In this document: piece after piece, positions 9,976 through 18,588 of the stretch
Layout of the letters: the number at the start of each line of letters is the position of its first letter
Numbering within the stretch: position 1 is the first letter of the stretch
Source of the DNA: VRUE01 sp036403515
Lineage (GTDB): Bacteria > Actinomycetota > Thermoleophilia > Solirubrobacterales > 70-9
Length of the DNA stretch: 45,088 nucleotides
Reading direction: 5' to 3'
Assembly: GCA_036403515.1 (NCBI GenBank)
Contig: DASWQV010000049.1
Location: 1-45,088 of the forward strand
Program-made: the position numbers and the translations under genes
The notes under the pieces: generated by a model
What the model was told of the DNA's origin: nothing
The model's database searches: none
The model's input: the letters and a program-made list of their open reading frames with translations, nothing else

Positions 9976-10884
9976 CTAGTGACTTGCGGAGGTGGCTCCG
10001 CCGATGTAGATCGCGGTGAGGGTCGAGAAGATAAACGCCTGAAGCGTCGCGACCAGACCCACCTCGAAGATGAAGAATGCGAACGCCATCGGGAACGTCA
10101 GCGCCCCGAGGGCGGCGATGCCGAGCAGAACGGCGAGCCCGCCGCCCATGAAGAGCAGCAGCAGGTGGCCGGCGAGGATGTTGGCGAAGAGACGCACTGA
10201 GAGCGAGATCAGCCGCACGAAGTGCGAGATCACCTCGATGATAAAAATTGCCCCCTTGCCAATCGGGTTCATCTCCTCCAGCCCCGGGGGCAGCCAGCTG
10301 GCGAAGTACGGGATGAAGCCCTTGATGCGGATCCCTTCGACGTGGTAGGAGACCCAGACGACGAGGGTCAGCACCAGCGGGATCGAGATGTTGGCGGTCG
10401 CGGCGTAGATCGCGAAGGCCGGGATCTCCAGGCCGAAGATGCTGACCGTGTGCTCTGTGTTGGTCGGCAGCGGGATGAAGCCGATCATGTTCGAGAACCA
10501 GATCCAGAAGAAGAGGGCGGCGAGGAAGGGGAACCAGCGCAGCGCGGTGGCGCCGGCGAGGTTGCCGCCGGTGATGTTGTTCTTGGTCAGGTCATAGGCG
10601 ACCTCGATCGCGGTCTGCACCCGGTTCGGTTTCTGCGCCATGCGGCGGCTGATCCAGACCATCGTGAAGATCGTCAGGGCGCTGGCCAGGACCAGATAGA
10701 AGACCGCCTTGTTGATGCTGAGGTCGAGGCTGCCGATGTGGATCGAGATCCACGGTTCGAGCTTGAACTCGTTCTGCGGCTGGAATGATTCGAGTTTGCC
10801 CGAGCTGCCGAAGATCAGCAGCATCAGGATCGCGATGCCAAAGTAGACGCCGAGCCCGATCAGGACCTTGTTGCGGGTGCTCAT
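9976..10884 (-). CDS. atpB: F1Fo ATP synthase a subunit
   Basis: 302 residues with several membrane helices. The essential stator arginine lies in the conserved SVRLFANILAGHLLL helix. Together with the c ring it forms the proton half-channels. An extracytoplasmic N-terminal stretch after the first helix is longer than in E. coli. The ATG overlaps the stop of the upstream AtpI-like gene by 4 bp. Confidence 0.95.
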   Translation of the reverse strand: MSTRNKVLIGLGVYFGIAILMLLIFGSSGKLESFQPQNEFKLEPWISIHIGSLDLSINKAVFYLVLASALTIFTMVWISRRMAQKPNRVQTAIEVAYDLTKNNITGGNLAGATALRWFPFLAALFFWIWFSNMIGFIPLPTNTEHTVSIFGLEIPAFAIYAATANISIPLVLTLVVWVSYHVEGIRIKGFIPYFASWLPPGLEEMNPIGKGAIFIIEVISHFVRLISLSVRLFANILAGHLLLLFMGGGLAVLLGIAALGALTFPMAFAFFIFEVGLVATLQAFIFSTLTAIYIGGATSASH

Positions 10885-11255
10885 GCTTTGCCCGCCTCCG
10901 GTTCGCTGAAGAGGTGGGCGATGCCCTGGGCGGCGAAGGAGACGGTGAAGAGGACGAGGACGAGGACCGCCGAGGAGAGCCCGGCTTCGCGGTCTGCGAG
11001 GCCGACGAGCAGGACCACCGTCGCCATCAGCCAGACGCGGCCGAGCGTGGTCGCGGCGACTATCCCCATCGCTTTTTGGCGGTTGCCCGTGGCCAGCTCG
11101 GCGTTGGCGCGGCGGGTGGCGAGGGCCTGGATGCCGCGCTGGGCCAGCCAGGCAGCCGCTCCGACCGCGTATCCGAGCATGGGCAGCCCGCCGAGCAGAA
11201 AAACGGCGAGAGCAGCGGCAAGGACCAGGAGGTCGACGTACTTGGGAGGAGACAT
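10881..11255 (-). CDS. AtpI-like membrane protein, first gene of ATP synthase operon
   Basis: 124 residues with about four hydrophobic segments (7-27, 33-47, 71-86, 90-110). It sits in the atpI position directly before atpB, with a 4-bp overlap. Sequence similarity to AtpI is weak by eye, so the call rests on position, size and topology. AtpI proteins help c-ring assembly or magnesium uptake in other bacteria; the role here is inferred. Confidence 0.6.
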   Translation of the reverse strand: MSPPKYVDLLVLAAALAVFLLGGLPMLGYAVGAAAWLAQRGIQALATRRANAELATGNRQKAMGIVAATTLGRVWLMATVVLLVGLADREAGLSSAVLVLVLFTVSFAAQGIAHLFSEPEAGKA

Positions 11256-11261
11256 AAAATG

Positions 11262-11285
11262 CGCCCGTCTCGGTAAAGGCGGGCG
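11262..11285 (-). promoter_or_regulatory. Leader hairpin before atp operon
   Basis: A CGCCCG/CGGGCG stem with a 12-nt loop lies in the predicted atp leader, between a TATAGT hexamer and the first start codon. On the transcript it is followed by CATTTTATG, so it resembles a short attenuator or a start-proximal structure. Confidence 0.35.
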
Positions 11286-11293
11286 GACTGTCG

Positions 11294-11299
11294 ACTATA
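11294..11299 (-). promoter_or_regulatory. Candidate -10 (TATAGT) of atp operon
   Basis: TATAGT on the minus strand lies 38 nt before the atpI-like ATG, in the 105-bp gap after the WecA-like gene. No convincing -35 was found. It would give a roughly 30-nt leader containing the hairpin at 11262-11285. Confidence 0.35.
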
Positions 11300-11360
11300 C
11301 CCGAAAGGGCCGACGAACCGCTTTCTAGAGCCAGTTCGTGAGCCTTGTTACAACCTGTTA

Positions 11361-12626
11361 CTAACTTTCCAGGCGATTATGAGGCAGCGCTTCGAACTCG
11401 CCTGTTTCGGGGTCGATCGCCGGGAAGGTCCCCGTCTCCAGCTCCCGTTCGACCGCCCGGTCGACCTCCTCGGCGACCGGAATCGGGGCGCGGGCGCCCC
11501 GGCGGAGACCCGTCACCTGCCGCAAGCGCACCCGGCGCAGCTTGAGGATCTCCAGCACGTCGACGAGGTAGATGCTGGCGGCGAGGGCGAGCAGTCCGAA
11601 GGCGGCGATCACCGCCGTCCAGAAGGCGTCGAAGTGGCCGTGGTCATCGCTGTAGGGGACGAAGCGAAGCGCCAGGGCGAGCGCCGCCATGACCAGCGTC
11701 CAGCCGTAGAGGTAGGCGAGCGTGCGCCTCTGCGAGAAGCCGATGTTGGTCATCCGGTGGTGGAAGTGCCAGCGATCGGCGCGGTAGATCGGCCGGCGGT
11801 ACTTGAGCCGCTTGGCGACGACGAAGCCGGTGTCGAGGATCGGCACCGCGAGGATGATCAGCGGCAGGAAGAGGGCGACGACGGCGTTCGTCTTCAGCGC
11901 TCCCTGGACCGCGACGACGCCGAGCAGGTAGCCGAGGAGGTTGGATCCGGTGTCGCCCATGAAGGTCCGCGCGGGCGGGAAGCCGTGGCGCAGGAAGCCG
12001 ACCGCTGCGCCGGCGGTCAGCGCCGCGAGGACCCCGGCGGCGTTGCGGTCGAGCGAGAGTGCGATCACCGCCAGGGCCAGGCCCGAGATCAGGCAGACCC
12101 CGGCGGCCAGCCCGTCGACCCCGTCGATCAGGTTGATCACGTTGATCACCGCGACGATCGCCACCACCGTGCCGAGCTGGCCGAGGTCGACCGCGCCCCC
12201 CCAGGGCAGGCTGAACAGCTCCACGGACCCCGGGTCGAGCGCGCCCAGGAACGGGAAGGTGAAGCTTTCGACCGTGACCCCCGCGGCGACGGGCACGACG
12301 ACCGCCGCGGTCTGCCCGAGGATCTTCGGCGCCGCGCCGAGCTCGTATATGTCGTCGAGGAGGCCGACGGTGGCGATGATCAGCGCCCCACCGAGGATCG
12401 CTCGCGTCTCGCCATCCCAGGGGAGGAAGACGAGAGCGGAGACGAAGGCGCCGGCGAGGATCGCCAGGCCGCCGAGGCTTGGCGTCGGCGCCTCGTGCAG
12501 CGAGCGCTCGTTGGGAGCGTCGATCGCGCCGACCCGGCGGGCGAGGCGATCGGTGAGCGGCACGCAGAGCCAGGCCAGGAACCCGGCGAGCAGGAAGGCG
12601 AGCAGCGCGTCGACGCTAGACGGCAT
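11361..12626 (-). CDS. WecA/MraY-family polyprenyl-phosphate sugar-1-phosphate transferase
   Basis: 421 residues, about ten or eleven membrane helices. Family motifs are present: DDIYELG (Asp pair), NVINLIDGVDGLAAG, FMGDTGSNLLGYLLG and the cytoplasmic histidine motif DRWHFHHRMTNIGFS. It transfers a sugar-1-phosphate, usually HexNAc-1-P, from a UDP-sugar to undecaprenyl phosphate. The HFHHR motif and the company of asnB fit WecA/TagO-type chemistry rather than peptidoglycan MraY. The start overlaps the asnB stop by 11 bp. The C-terminal 80 residues are charged and cytoplasmic. Confidence 0.85.
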   Translation of the reverse strand: MPSSVDALLAFLLAGFLAWLCVPLTDRLARRVGAIDAPNERSLHEAPTPSLGGLAILAGAFVSALVFLPWDGETRAILGGALIIATVGLLDDIYELGAAPKILGQTAAVVVPVAAGVTVESFTFPFLGALDPGSVELFSLPWGGAVDLGQLGTVVAIVAVINVINLIDGVDGLAAGVCLISGLALAVIALSLDRNAAGVLAALTAGAAVGFLRHGFPPARTFMGDTGSNLLGYLLGVVAVQGALKTNAVVALFLPLIILAVPILDTGFVVAKRLKYRRPIYRADRWHFHHRMTNIGFSQRRTLAYLYGWTLVMAALALALRFVPYSDDHGHFDAFWTAVIAAFGLLALAASIYLVDVLEILKLRRVRLRQVTGLRRGARAPIPVAEEVDRAVERELETGTFPAIDPETGEFEALPHNRLES

Positions 12627-14481
12627 AGCGATCGAACCAGAGTGTGAAGGCCATCAGCCCCCAGAGCTGGCGGCTGAGGTCCTCGCGGCCCGAGCAGTGG
12701 GCGTCGATCAGCGGAGTGACCGCCGCCGGGTCGAGGCAGCCCTGGCGCGAGAGCGTGGCGGGCGCCAGGACTTCGCGCGCGTAGGGCTCCAAGGGCCCGC
12801 GCAGCCACGCCGCGAGCGGGATCGAAAAACCCTGCTTGGGGGCACGCAGGATCTCGTCTGGAAGCAGCGGCGCGAGGGCGCGGCGCAGCAGCCTCTTCTT
12901 GGCGAAGCCGCGCACCTTCAGGGGCCTGGGCAGCTCGAAGGCAAAGTCGGCGACGCGCTGGTCGAGAAAGGGCACGCGCAGCTCCAGCGAGTGGGCCATG
13001 CTGGAGCGATCGGTCTTGACCAGCAGGTCGTCGACGAGGTAGATGCCGAGGTCGACGTCCTGCAGTCGGGCGAGGCGCTCTGCCCCCTGCGTTTCGGCGT
13101 AGCGCTCGCGATAGACGTCGACCGGGTCCCAGCCGGGGTTCCGATCGCCGAGCAGCGAGGCCCGCGCGGGTGCCGAGAAGATCTCCTTCCAGGCGTGATG
13201 GCGCTCCAGCGGCGGCAGCCTGGCGGCGCGAACGAAGCGCTTGGCCTTGTAGTCGAAGCTGGCCTTGGAGTTGGAGCTGGGCAGTGCCTCCACCAATGGT
13301 GAGGCGAGCGTGGCCAGCGGACCGAGGCGCGGCGCGAGCAGGTCGGCGACGTAGGTGTAGTAGCCGCCGAAGAGCTCGTCGCCGCCCTCGCCCGAAAGGG
13401 CGACCTTGACCTCGCCGGCGGCCAGCTGCGAGACGAGATAGGTCGGCACCGCCGAGGAGTCGCCAAAGGGCTCGTCGAAGGCCTCTACTAGCTTGGGCAG
13501 CAGCTCGACCGCGTCGGGACGGAGGACCAGCTCGTGGTGGTCGGTGCGGTAGCGCTCGGCGACCAAGCGCGCCCGCGAGAGCTCGTCGAAGCTCGACTCC
13601 TCGAAGCCGATCGAGAAGGTCTTCACCCCCTCGCCGGCCTCGCCGGCGGCAAGCGCCGCGAGACCGGTCGAATCGACCCCGCCGGAGAGCAGCACGCCGA
13701 CCGGGACGTCGGCGACCAGGTGAGCGCGGACCGAATCCCGCAGGGTCTCGCGCAGCTGCTCGGCGAGTCCGGCGGCCGAGCCGGTTCTCACGCTGCCTTC
13801 CGGCAGGGGCCCCGGGCGGGCGTAGCGGGTCTCGGCGACGGCCCCGTCTCGCCACGAGAGCATGCATCCCGCCGGCAGCTTGCGCGCCTCGGCGAAGATG
13901 GTCAGCGGCGCCGGGATCGAGTTGAAGGTCAGGTACGCGGCCATCGCGCGGGGATCGATCTGCCTCGAGAAGCCCGGCAGCTCCAGCATCGCCTTCAGCT
14001 CCGAGGCGAAGGCGAGTGTCCCCTCGGCGAGGCGGTAGTAGAGGGGCTTGATCCCAAAGCGGTCGCGAGCCAAGAGCAGGCGCTGCTCACGCGCGTCCCA
14101 GATCGCCAGCGCGAACATCCCCCGCAGCCGCTCGAGGAAGGCGTCGCCATGCTCCTCGTAGAGGTGGACCAGAACCTCGGTGTCCGAGGCAGTGGCGAAA
14201 CGGTGCCCGCGCTGCTCGAGCTCTCGCCGCAGCTCGCGGTAGTTGTAGATCTCACCGTTCTGGACGACGACGACGCCGCCATCCTCGCTGGCGATCGGCT
14301 GGCGCCCCGTGTCGAGGTCGATGATCGAGAGGCGGCGGGCGGCGAGAATCGCCTGCCCGCCCTCGAAGAGGCCCTCGCTGTCGGGGCCGCGGTGGAGCAG
14401 AGAGCGGTTCATCCGCGCCACCACCTCCGGCTCGGGGGGCGCCCTGTGGTCCTGGGAGACCATGCCGCAGATGCCGCACAT
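12616..14481 (-). CDS. asnB: Glutamine-hydrolysing asparagine synthetase-like amidotransferase
   Basis: 621 residues. Cys2 (MCGICGM) begins the class II glutaminase domain, with RGPDS at 31-35 and the NGEIYN loop at 75-80. The synthetase domain carries the PP-loop SGGVDS at 266-271. The enzyme would make asparagine or amidate another carboxylate using ammonia from glutamine and ATP. Copies embedded in polysaccharide clusters, as here between two phosphoglycosyl transferases, often amidate uronic or amino-acid groups on the glycan. Which role applies cannot be decided from sequence. Confidence 0.85.
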   Translation of the reverse strand: MCGICGMVSQDHRAPPEPEVVARMNRSLLHRGPDSEGLFEGGQAILAARRLSIIDLDTGRQPIASEDGGVVVVQNGEIYNYRELRRELEQRGHRFATASDTEVLVHLYEEHGDAFLERLRGMFALAIWDAREQRLLLARDRFGIKPLYYRLAEGTLAFASELKAMLELPGFSRQIDPRAMAAYLTFNSIPAPLTIFAEARKLPAGCMLSWRDGAVAETRYARPGPLPEGSVRTGSAAGLAEQLRETLRDSVRAHLVADVPVGVLLSGGVDSTGLAALAAGEAGEGVKTFSIGFEESSFDELSRARLVAERYRTDHHELVLRPDAVELLPKLVEAFDEPFGDSSAVPTYLVSQLAAGEVKVALSGEGGDELFGGYYTYVADLLAPRLGPLATLASPLVEALPSSNSKASFDYKAKRFVRAARLPPLERHHAWKEIFSAPARASLLGDRNPGWDPVDVYRERYAETQGAERLARLQDVDLGIYLVDDLLVKTDRSSMAHSLELRVPFLDQRVADFAFELPRPLKVRGFAKKRLLRRALAPLLPDEILRAPKQGFSIPLAAWLRGPLEPYAREVLAPATLSRQGCLDPAAVTPLIDAHCSGREDLSRQLWGLMAFTLWFDRYAV

Positions 14482-14517
14482 GCGCGGCAGTCTGCCAGCC
14501 CCGCCGGGGACTCCGCC

Positions 14518-15318
14518 TCAGGAGCGGTTCGAGACCGCCGGTCCCCGGCCCGCCACCTTGGTGACGGTGGCGAGCAGCACCTTGAAGTAGAGGCCGACCG
14601 AGCGGTCGGCGATGTACTCCATGTCGTGAGCGAGCTTGTTCGCCCAGGACTCCTCCCTCGTCACCCGGGTCTGGGCGAAGCCGGTGACGCCCGGGCGTAC
14701 GACGAGCCGCTGCCAGTACTGGGGGATCTCCTCGCATAGCTCGGTGAAGAAGGCGGGGCGGATCGGCCGGGGACCGACGATCGCCATGTCGCCGCGCAGG
14801 ACGTTCCAGAGCTGCGGCACCTCGTCGAGGTGGGTGGCGCGCAGGGCGCGGCCGATCCGGGTCACCTCGGCTTCGGTGCGGCGCGAGAGCTCCTCGCCGA
14901 GATAGGGGCCGAGCCGCTCCTCGGCGTCCGGCGCCAGGGTGCGGAACTTGTACATCAGGAAGAGCTGGCCGGCGCGTCCGACCCGGGCGCCGTGGTAGAG
15001 CAGCGGACGCCCGGAGGTGAGCCCGATCGCGACGGCGACGAGGGCGAGCACGGGCGCGAGCACGGCGAGGATCAGCGAGGCGATCAGCACGTCGAGGGCG
15101 CGCAGGACGACGTCGACCGGACGCGGTTCCCCCTCCCCCGCGAGCGCGATGAAGCGGTCGAGCTCGGCCCGAACCCCGTCCGCCTCGGCGAAGGGATCAG
15201 CTTGGGATGTAGGTCTCCGCTGGATGGGCCTCTCCGACGGTAGCGAGGATCGTCTCGACCAGCGGACCGGGATCGCGCCTGATCGCGCTTGCGCCTTCGC
15301 CGCGCTTCTCCAGCTCAA
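14518..15318 (-). CDS. Bacterial sugar transferase (initiating phosphoglycosyl transferase)
   Basis: The conserved core of the monotopic PGT family is present: a membrane-inserted helix (RALDVLIASLILAVLAPVLALVAV), then the MYKFRTL, GRALRATHLDEVPQLWNVLRGDM and VGPRPIRPAF motifs. It would load a sugar phosphate onto a polyprenyl carrier to start an exopolysaccharide repeat. The ATG at 15318 gives 266 residues but overlaps the DUF354 gene by 122 bp. There is no other ATG, GTG or TTG in frame before the membrane helix, so either the overlap is real or an unusual start is used. Confidence 0.8.
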   Translation of the reverse strand: MSWRSAAKAQARSGAIPVRWSRRSSLPSERPIQRRPTSQADPFAEADGVRAELDRFIALAGEGEPRPVDVVLRALDVLIASLILAVLAPVLALVAVAIGLTSGRPLLYHGARVGRAGQLFLMYKFRTLAPDAEERLGPYLGEELSRRTEAEVTRIGRALRATHLDEVPQLWNVLRGDMAIVGPRPIRPAFFTELCEEIPQYWQRLVVRPGVTGFAQTRVTREESWANKLAHDMEYIADRSVGLYFKVLLATVTKVAGRGPAVSNRS

Positions 15319-16237
15319 TCGCCCGCGGATCGGTGAGCGGCCGCAGCCGTCCCGAGCGGATCAGCGCTTCGTCGACGCCGCCCAGGCGCCCGCCGTAGGT
15401 CGTGTAGACGGGGATCCCCAGCGCCGCGGCCTCGCGGTTCATCGTCCCCCCCGCGGAGACGACCAGGTCGGCGAGAGCGACGAGGCTCTGGGCCTCGACC
15501 GCCCCGGCCGGAACGATCAGCGAAGGCAGCTCGAGGCTCTCGACCAGCTCGCGCTGCGCCACCGTGCGAGGCAACACGATCGCGTGGACGTCGCTGTCCT
15601 GGCCGAGCCTGGCAAGCACCTTCGGAAAGAGCGGGTTCGACTTGCGGTGATAGAGGGAGACGTCGGGAGGTGGCCGCACGATCACGACGACCCGCGAGAC
15701 GTCGACGCCGAGGCGGGTCAGCGCATCTGGGTCCGGCTCGAAGTCATAGAGGTAGTACTCCTCCTTCAGGCCCGGATAGGGAAAGAGCTTGTCGGGGCGA
15801 ACGCCGAAGCGGCGCAGGCGCTCGGCAGGGACCGAGTCCGGAAACATCACCCGCCTGGCGAGGCGGCAGCCGATGTGATGCTGGGTGACCGCGAACTCGT
15901 AGTCGTGCATGTTCGCCTCCGGCATGCCGAGCACGCGGGCGGCGATTGCGAGGTCGTTGGAGCCATGGGCGAGGGCGAGGTCGAAGGAGCGGTCGCGGCC
16001 GAAGCGGATCATCGCCGCAGTTCGAGCGGCGAGGCGATAGCCCTTGCGCAGCCGCGAGGCACCGCCGTGGCGGCCGATCGGCGTGTGCTCGAGCCCGTGC
16101 AGGTCGAGCAGCGCCTGCGTCTGCGCGTAGTCACGCGAGGTGATCTGCACCGAGTGGCCCTGGCTGCGCAGTCGCTCGATGATCGGGCGCAGCACCAGCA
16201 CGTGCGCGGGTGCTGACATGTCGACCCAGATGTTCAT
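15197..16237 (-). CDS. DUF354 GT-B-like protein of surface polysaccharide cluster
   Basis: 346 residues. MNIWVDMSAPAHVLVLRPII and the later AGGTMNREAAALGIPVYTTYGGRLGGVDEALI are hallmarks of DUF354, a GT-B/UDP-GlcNAc 2-epimerase-like fold found in surface glycan loci. The ATG at 16237 has a strong purine-rich site (GGGAGGGAGGTAC); the frame is open further upstream, but that part is low-complexity and overlaps a hairpin. The reaction is unproven: either glycosyl transfer or nucleotide-sugar epimerisation. Confidence 0.75.
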   Translation of the reverse strand: MNIWVDMSAPAHVLVLRPIIERLRSQGHSVQITSRDYAQTQALLDLHGLEHTPIGRHGGASRLRKGYRLAARTAAMIRFGRDRSFDLALAHGSNDLAIAARVLGMPEANMHDYEFAVTQHHIGCRLARRVMFPDSVPAERLRRFGVRPDKLFPYPGLKEEYYLYDFEPDPDALTRLGVDVSRVVVIVRPPPDVSLYHRKSNPLFPKVLARLGQDSDVHAIVLPRTVAQRELVESLELPSLIVPAGAVEAQSLVALADLVVSAGGTMNREAAALGIPVYTTYGGRLGGVDEALIRSGRLRPLTDPRAIELEKRGEGASAIRRDPGPLVETILATVGEAHPAETYIPS

Positions 16238-16279
16238 GTACCTCCCTCCCTGCAACGGGCTTGGCGCGGCGGGTCCTGT

Positions 16280-16352
16280 CGCCGATTTGGTGCCACCACC
16301 CGCTGCGGGGGCGGCTGGCGCCGCCTCCTCGGGGCGGTCCCCCAAATCGGCG
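16280..16352. terminator. Nested hairpin between glyA and DUF354 gene
   Basis: Arms CGCCGATTTGG (16280-16290) and CCAAATCGGCG (16342-16352) are perfect 11-bp inverted repeats. Inside them is the short palindrome GGCGGCTGGCGCCGCC. It lies 58 bp after the glyA stop. There is no T-tract, so it is a candidate U-less terminator or RNA-processing structure. Confidence 0.45.
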
Positions 16353-16409
16353 CCACCCCCCGCGACACACGTCGCAGACAAGACGAAGCCCGAGGGCTCA
16401 GGGGCGAGT

Positions 16410-17693
16410 TCACACCGCCGCAGCGGTTGAAAGCTGGGGGTAGAGCGGGTAGCGGTCCATCAGCGTCTTCGTGCGCTCGGAAAGCTTGTCTCTTTCGGCA
16501 TCGAATTCGTCGGAGAGGGCGGTGGCGATCACCGAAGCGATCTCGGTCATGTCCTCCTCGACGAGGCCGCGCGTGGTCAGCGCCGGCGTGCCGATCCGCA
16601 GGCCGGAGGGGTTCATCGGCGGACGCGGGTCGAAGGGGATCGCGTTGCGGTTGACCGTGATGCCGACCTCATCGAGTCGATCCTCTGCCGTCTGGCCGTC
16701 GAGGCCACTCGGCGTCAGGTCGACGAGCACGAGGTGGACGTCGGTGCCGCCGGTGAGCACCGGCACGCCGTTGGCTTCGAGGCCCGCTCCGAAAGCCTTC
16801 GCGTTGGCGATCGTCTGACGCTGGCGGGCGCGAAAGGGCTCGCTGGCGGCGATCCGCAACGCCACCGCCTTGGCGGCGATCGTGTGCATCAGCGGCCCTC
16901 CCTGCTGACCCGGGAAGGTCGCCTTGTCGATCGCCTTCGCGTGCTCCTCTTTGGAGAGGATCATGCCGCTGCGCGGCCCGGCCAGGGTCTTGTGGGTCGT
17001 CGTCGTCACCACGTCGGCGTGCGGCACCGGATTGGGGTGCTCGCCGGCGGCGACGAGGCCGGCGAAGTGGGCCATGTCGACCATCAACTTGGCCCCCACG
17101 GAGTCGGCGATCTGGCGGAAGGCGGCGAAATCGAGCTGGCGCGGATAGGCCGACCAGCCGGCGACGATCAGCTTCGGCCTGTGCTCCTCGGCAAGCGCGG
17201 CGACCTCGTCCATGTCGACCAGCAGATCGTCTTTGCGGACGTGGTACGGGACCGGGTTGTAGAGCGTGCCTGAGACGTTGATCTTCATCCCGTGACTGAG
17301 GTGGCCGCCGTGATCGAGAGCGAGGCCGAGGAAGGTGTCCCCTGGCTCGAGCAGTGCCATGTAGACGGCGTTGTTGGCCTGCGCTCCAGAGTGGGGCTGG
17401 ACGTTGGCGTGCTCGGCACCGAAGAGCTCCTTGGCGCGGTCGATCGCCAGCTGCTCGGCGACGTCGACCTCCTCGCAACCGCCGTAGTAGCGGCGGCCGG
17501 GATAGCCCTCGGCGTACTTGTTGGTTAGCACCGAGCCGATCGCCTCGAGCACCGCCTGGGGGACGAAGTTCTCCGAGGCGATCATCTCCAGCGTCCCCTG
17601 CTGGCGCCTCAGCTCCGCCTCCAGCACGGCCGCGATCTCGGGATCGACCTCGCTGAGAGGCGCGGCTTGGAAGTTCTCGGGCAGCTCACTCAT
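16410..17693 (-). CDS. glyA: Serine hydroxymethyltransferase
   Basis: 427 residues, the normal length. PLP lysine lies in VVTTTTHKTLAGPRSGMIL, and EMIASENFVPQAVLEAIGS and NKYAEGYPGRRYYGGCE are the family signatures. It interconverts serine and glycine with tetrahydrofolate, supplying one-carbon units. I chose ATG 17693 (MSELPENFQ). No Shine-Dalgarno precedes it; instead TATCGT lies 10 nt upstream, suggesting a leaderless mRNA. The frame is open for another 125 codons upstream, but these overlap the divergent gene and are not SHMT-like. Confidence 0.97.
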   Translation of the reverse strand: MSELPENFQAAPLSEVDPEIAAVLEAELRRQQGTLEMIASENFVPQAVLEAIGSVLTNKYAEGYPGRRYYGGCEEVDVAEQLAIDRAKELFGAEHANVQPHSGAQANNAVYMALLEPGDTFLGLALDHGGHLSHGMKINVSGTLYNPVPYHVRKDDLLVDMDEVAALAEEHRPKLIVAGWSAYPRQLDFAAFRQIADSVGAKLMVDMAHFAGLVAAGEHPNPVPHADVVTTTTHKTLAGPRSGMILSKEEHAKAIDKATFPGQQGGPLMHTIAAKAVALRIAASEPFRARQRQTIANAKAFGAGLEANGVPVLTGGTDVHLVLVDLTPSGLDGQTAEDRLDEVGITVNRNAIPFDPRPPMNPSGLRIGTPALTTRGLVEEDMTEIASVIATALSDEFDAERDKLSERTKTLMDRYPLYPQLSTAAAV

Positions 17694-17703
17694 CGGAGGA
17701 GCG

Positions 17704-17709
17704 ACGATA
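17704..17709 (-). promoter_or_regulatory. -10 hexamer TATCGT for glyA
   Basis: TATCGT on the minus strand ends 10 nt before the glyA ATG. The intervening bases contain no purine-rich ribosome site, which supports a leaderless start. Confidence 0.35.
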
Positions 17710-17735
17710 GCAACGCGCAGGGATAGCGGAGCGGG

Positions 17736-17741
17736 TATAGA
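17736..17741 (+). promoter_or_regulatory. -10 hexamer TATAGA for lysyl-oxidase-like gene
   Basis: TATAGA ends 9 nt before GTG 17751. The 57-bp divergent gap with glyA thus seems to hold two back-to-back short-leader promoters. Confidence 0.35.
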
Positions 17742-17750
17742 TGTGCCCAC

Positions 17751-18527
17751 GTGACGCTGAAGCGCACCCGTCTCGCTCTCGCCCTCGCCCTGCTGCCGGC
17801 CGTCTCGACGGCTGCTCCGGCCCATGCCATCGTCCCCGCCGGCGAGAGCCCCTGCGCCGGCGCGGACGCGAAGGGCCTGCTCTGCCCCAACCTTCGCATC
17901 GCCCCGCCCCGCGACCTGTACGTCCAAAGCGGTGGCGGGCGCACGCTGCTGCGCGCGACGAGTGACGTGCGCAGTCGCGGCCGCGGCCCGATGGAGCTGC
18001 GCGGCAAGCGCAACGGGCCGCGGTCGATGCGCGTCCACCAGCGGATCTACCGGGCGGGAGGCGGTCACGTCGACGTGTCAACCGGCGCCAGCCTGCACTT
18101 CACCGACGTCGGCAGCTACTTCGGAGGCAGCTACTGGAAGGTCCACCAGCTTGCCCACTTCGACCTCTGGTCGGTCGACGGCCATCACCGGCTCCTGCGT
18201 CGCGTGCGCGCCGGCCCCAAGCTCAACTACTGTCTGCGCGACCTCGAGCGCACCCGGCCGGGACGCCGCTCGCCCAGCCATTTCCACTACCCGGGCTGCA
18301 ACCAGAACCCCTACCAGGACGGCATCACCCTGGGGACCTCGGTGGGCTGGTCGGACGTCTACCCGGCCGACTACTCCAAGCAGTGGATTCCGGTCGGCGG
18401 CCTGCACGGCTGCTTCGCCTTCGTGATGACCGTCGATCCAAACGGGCTGCTCTACGAGTCGAACGAGCGCGACAACACCTCACGCCGCCTCGTCCGCCTC
18501 CCCTTCCGCGGCGACACCGGCTGCTAG
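17751..18527 (+). CDS. Secreted lysyl-oxidase-like protein
   Basis: 258 residues beginning with a signal peptide (basic N-terminus, then LALALALLPAVSTAAPAHA, cleavage likely after AHA at about residue 26). The mature part matches the layout of bacterial proteins related to lysyl oxidase: VHQLAHFDLWSVDG, KLNYCLRDL, the GWSDVYPADYSKQWIPVGGL block and DPNGLLYESNERDN near the end. Animal lysyl oxidase uses a His-rich copper site; here only two histidines (VHQLAH) remain at the equivalent place, so oxidase activity is doubtful. The TATAGA and GTG start support this reading frame. An extracytoplasmic role is likely. Confidence 0.65.
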   Translation: MTLKRTRLALALALLPAVSTAAPAHAIVPAGESPCAGADAKGLLCPNLRIAPPRDLYVQSGGGRTLLRATSDVRSRGRGPMELRGKRNGPRSMRVHQRIYRAGGGHVDVSTGASLHFTDVGSYFGGSYWKVHQLAHFDLWSVDGHHRLLRRVRAGPKLNYCLRDLERTRPGRRSPSHFHYPGCNQNPYQDGITLGTSVGWSDVYPADYSKQWIPVGGLHGCFAFVMTVDPNGLLYESNERDNTSRRLVRLPFRGDTGC

Positions 18528-18538
18528 CCGCCGCCGGC

Positions 18539-18575
18539 GGGCCGAAATGTCGAGCCATGGTTGACATTTAGGCCC
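18539..18575. terminator. Hairpin between convergent genes
   Basis: GGGCC, one mismatch, then AAATGTC pair with GACATTT and GGCCC around an 11-nt loop. It sits 12 bp after the lysyl-oxidase-like stop and 14 bp from the stop of the opposing permease, so it can serve as a two-way terminator. Confidence 0.6.
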
Positions 18576-18588
18576 ACCGGCAGGCTGT

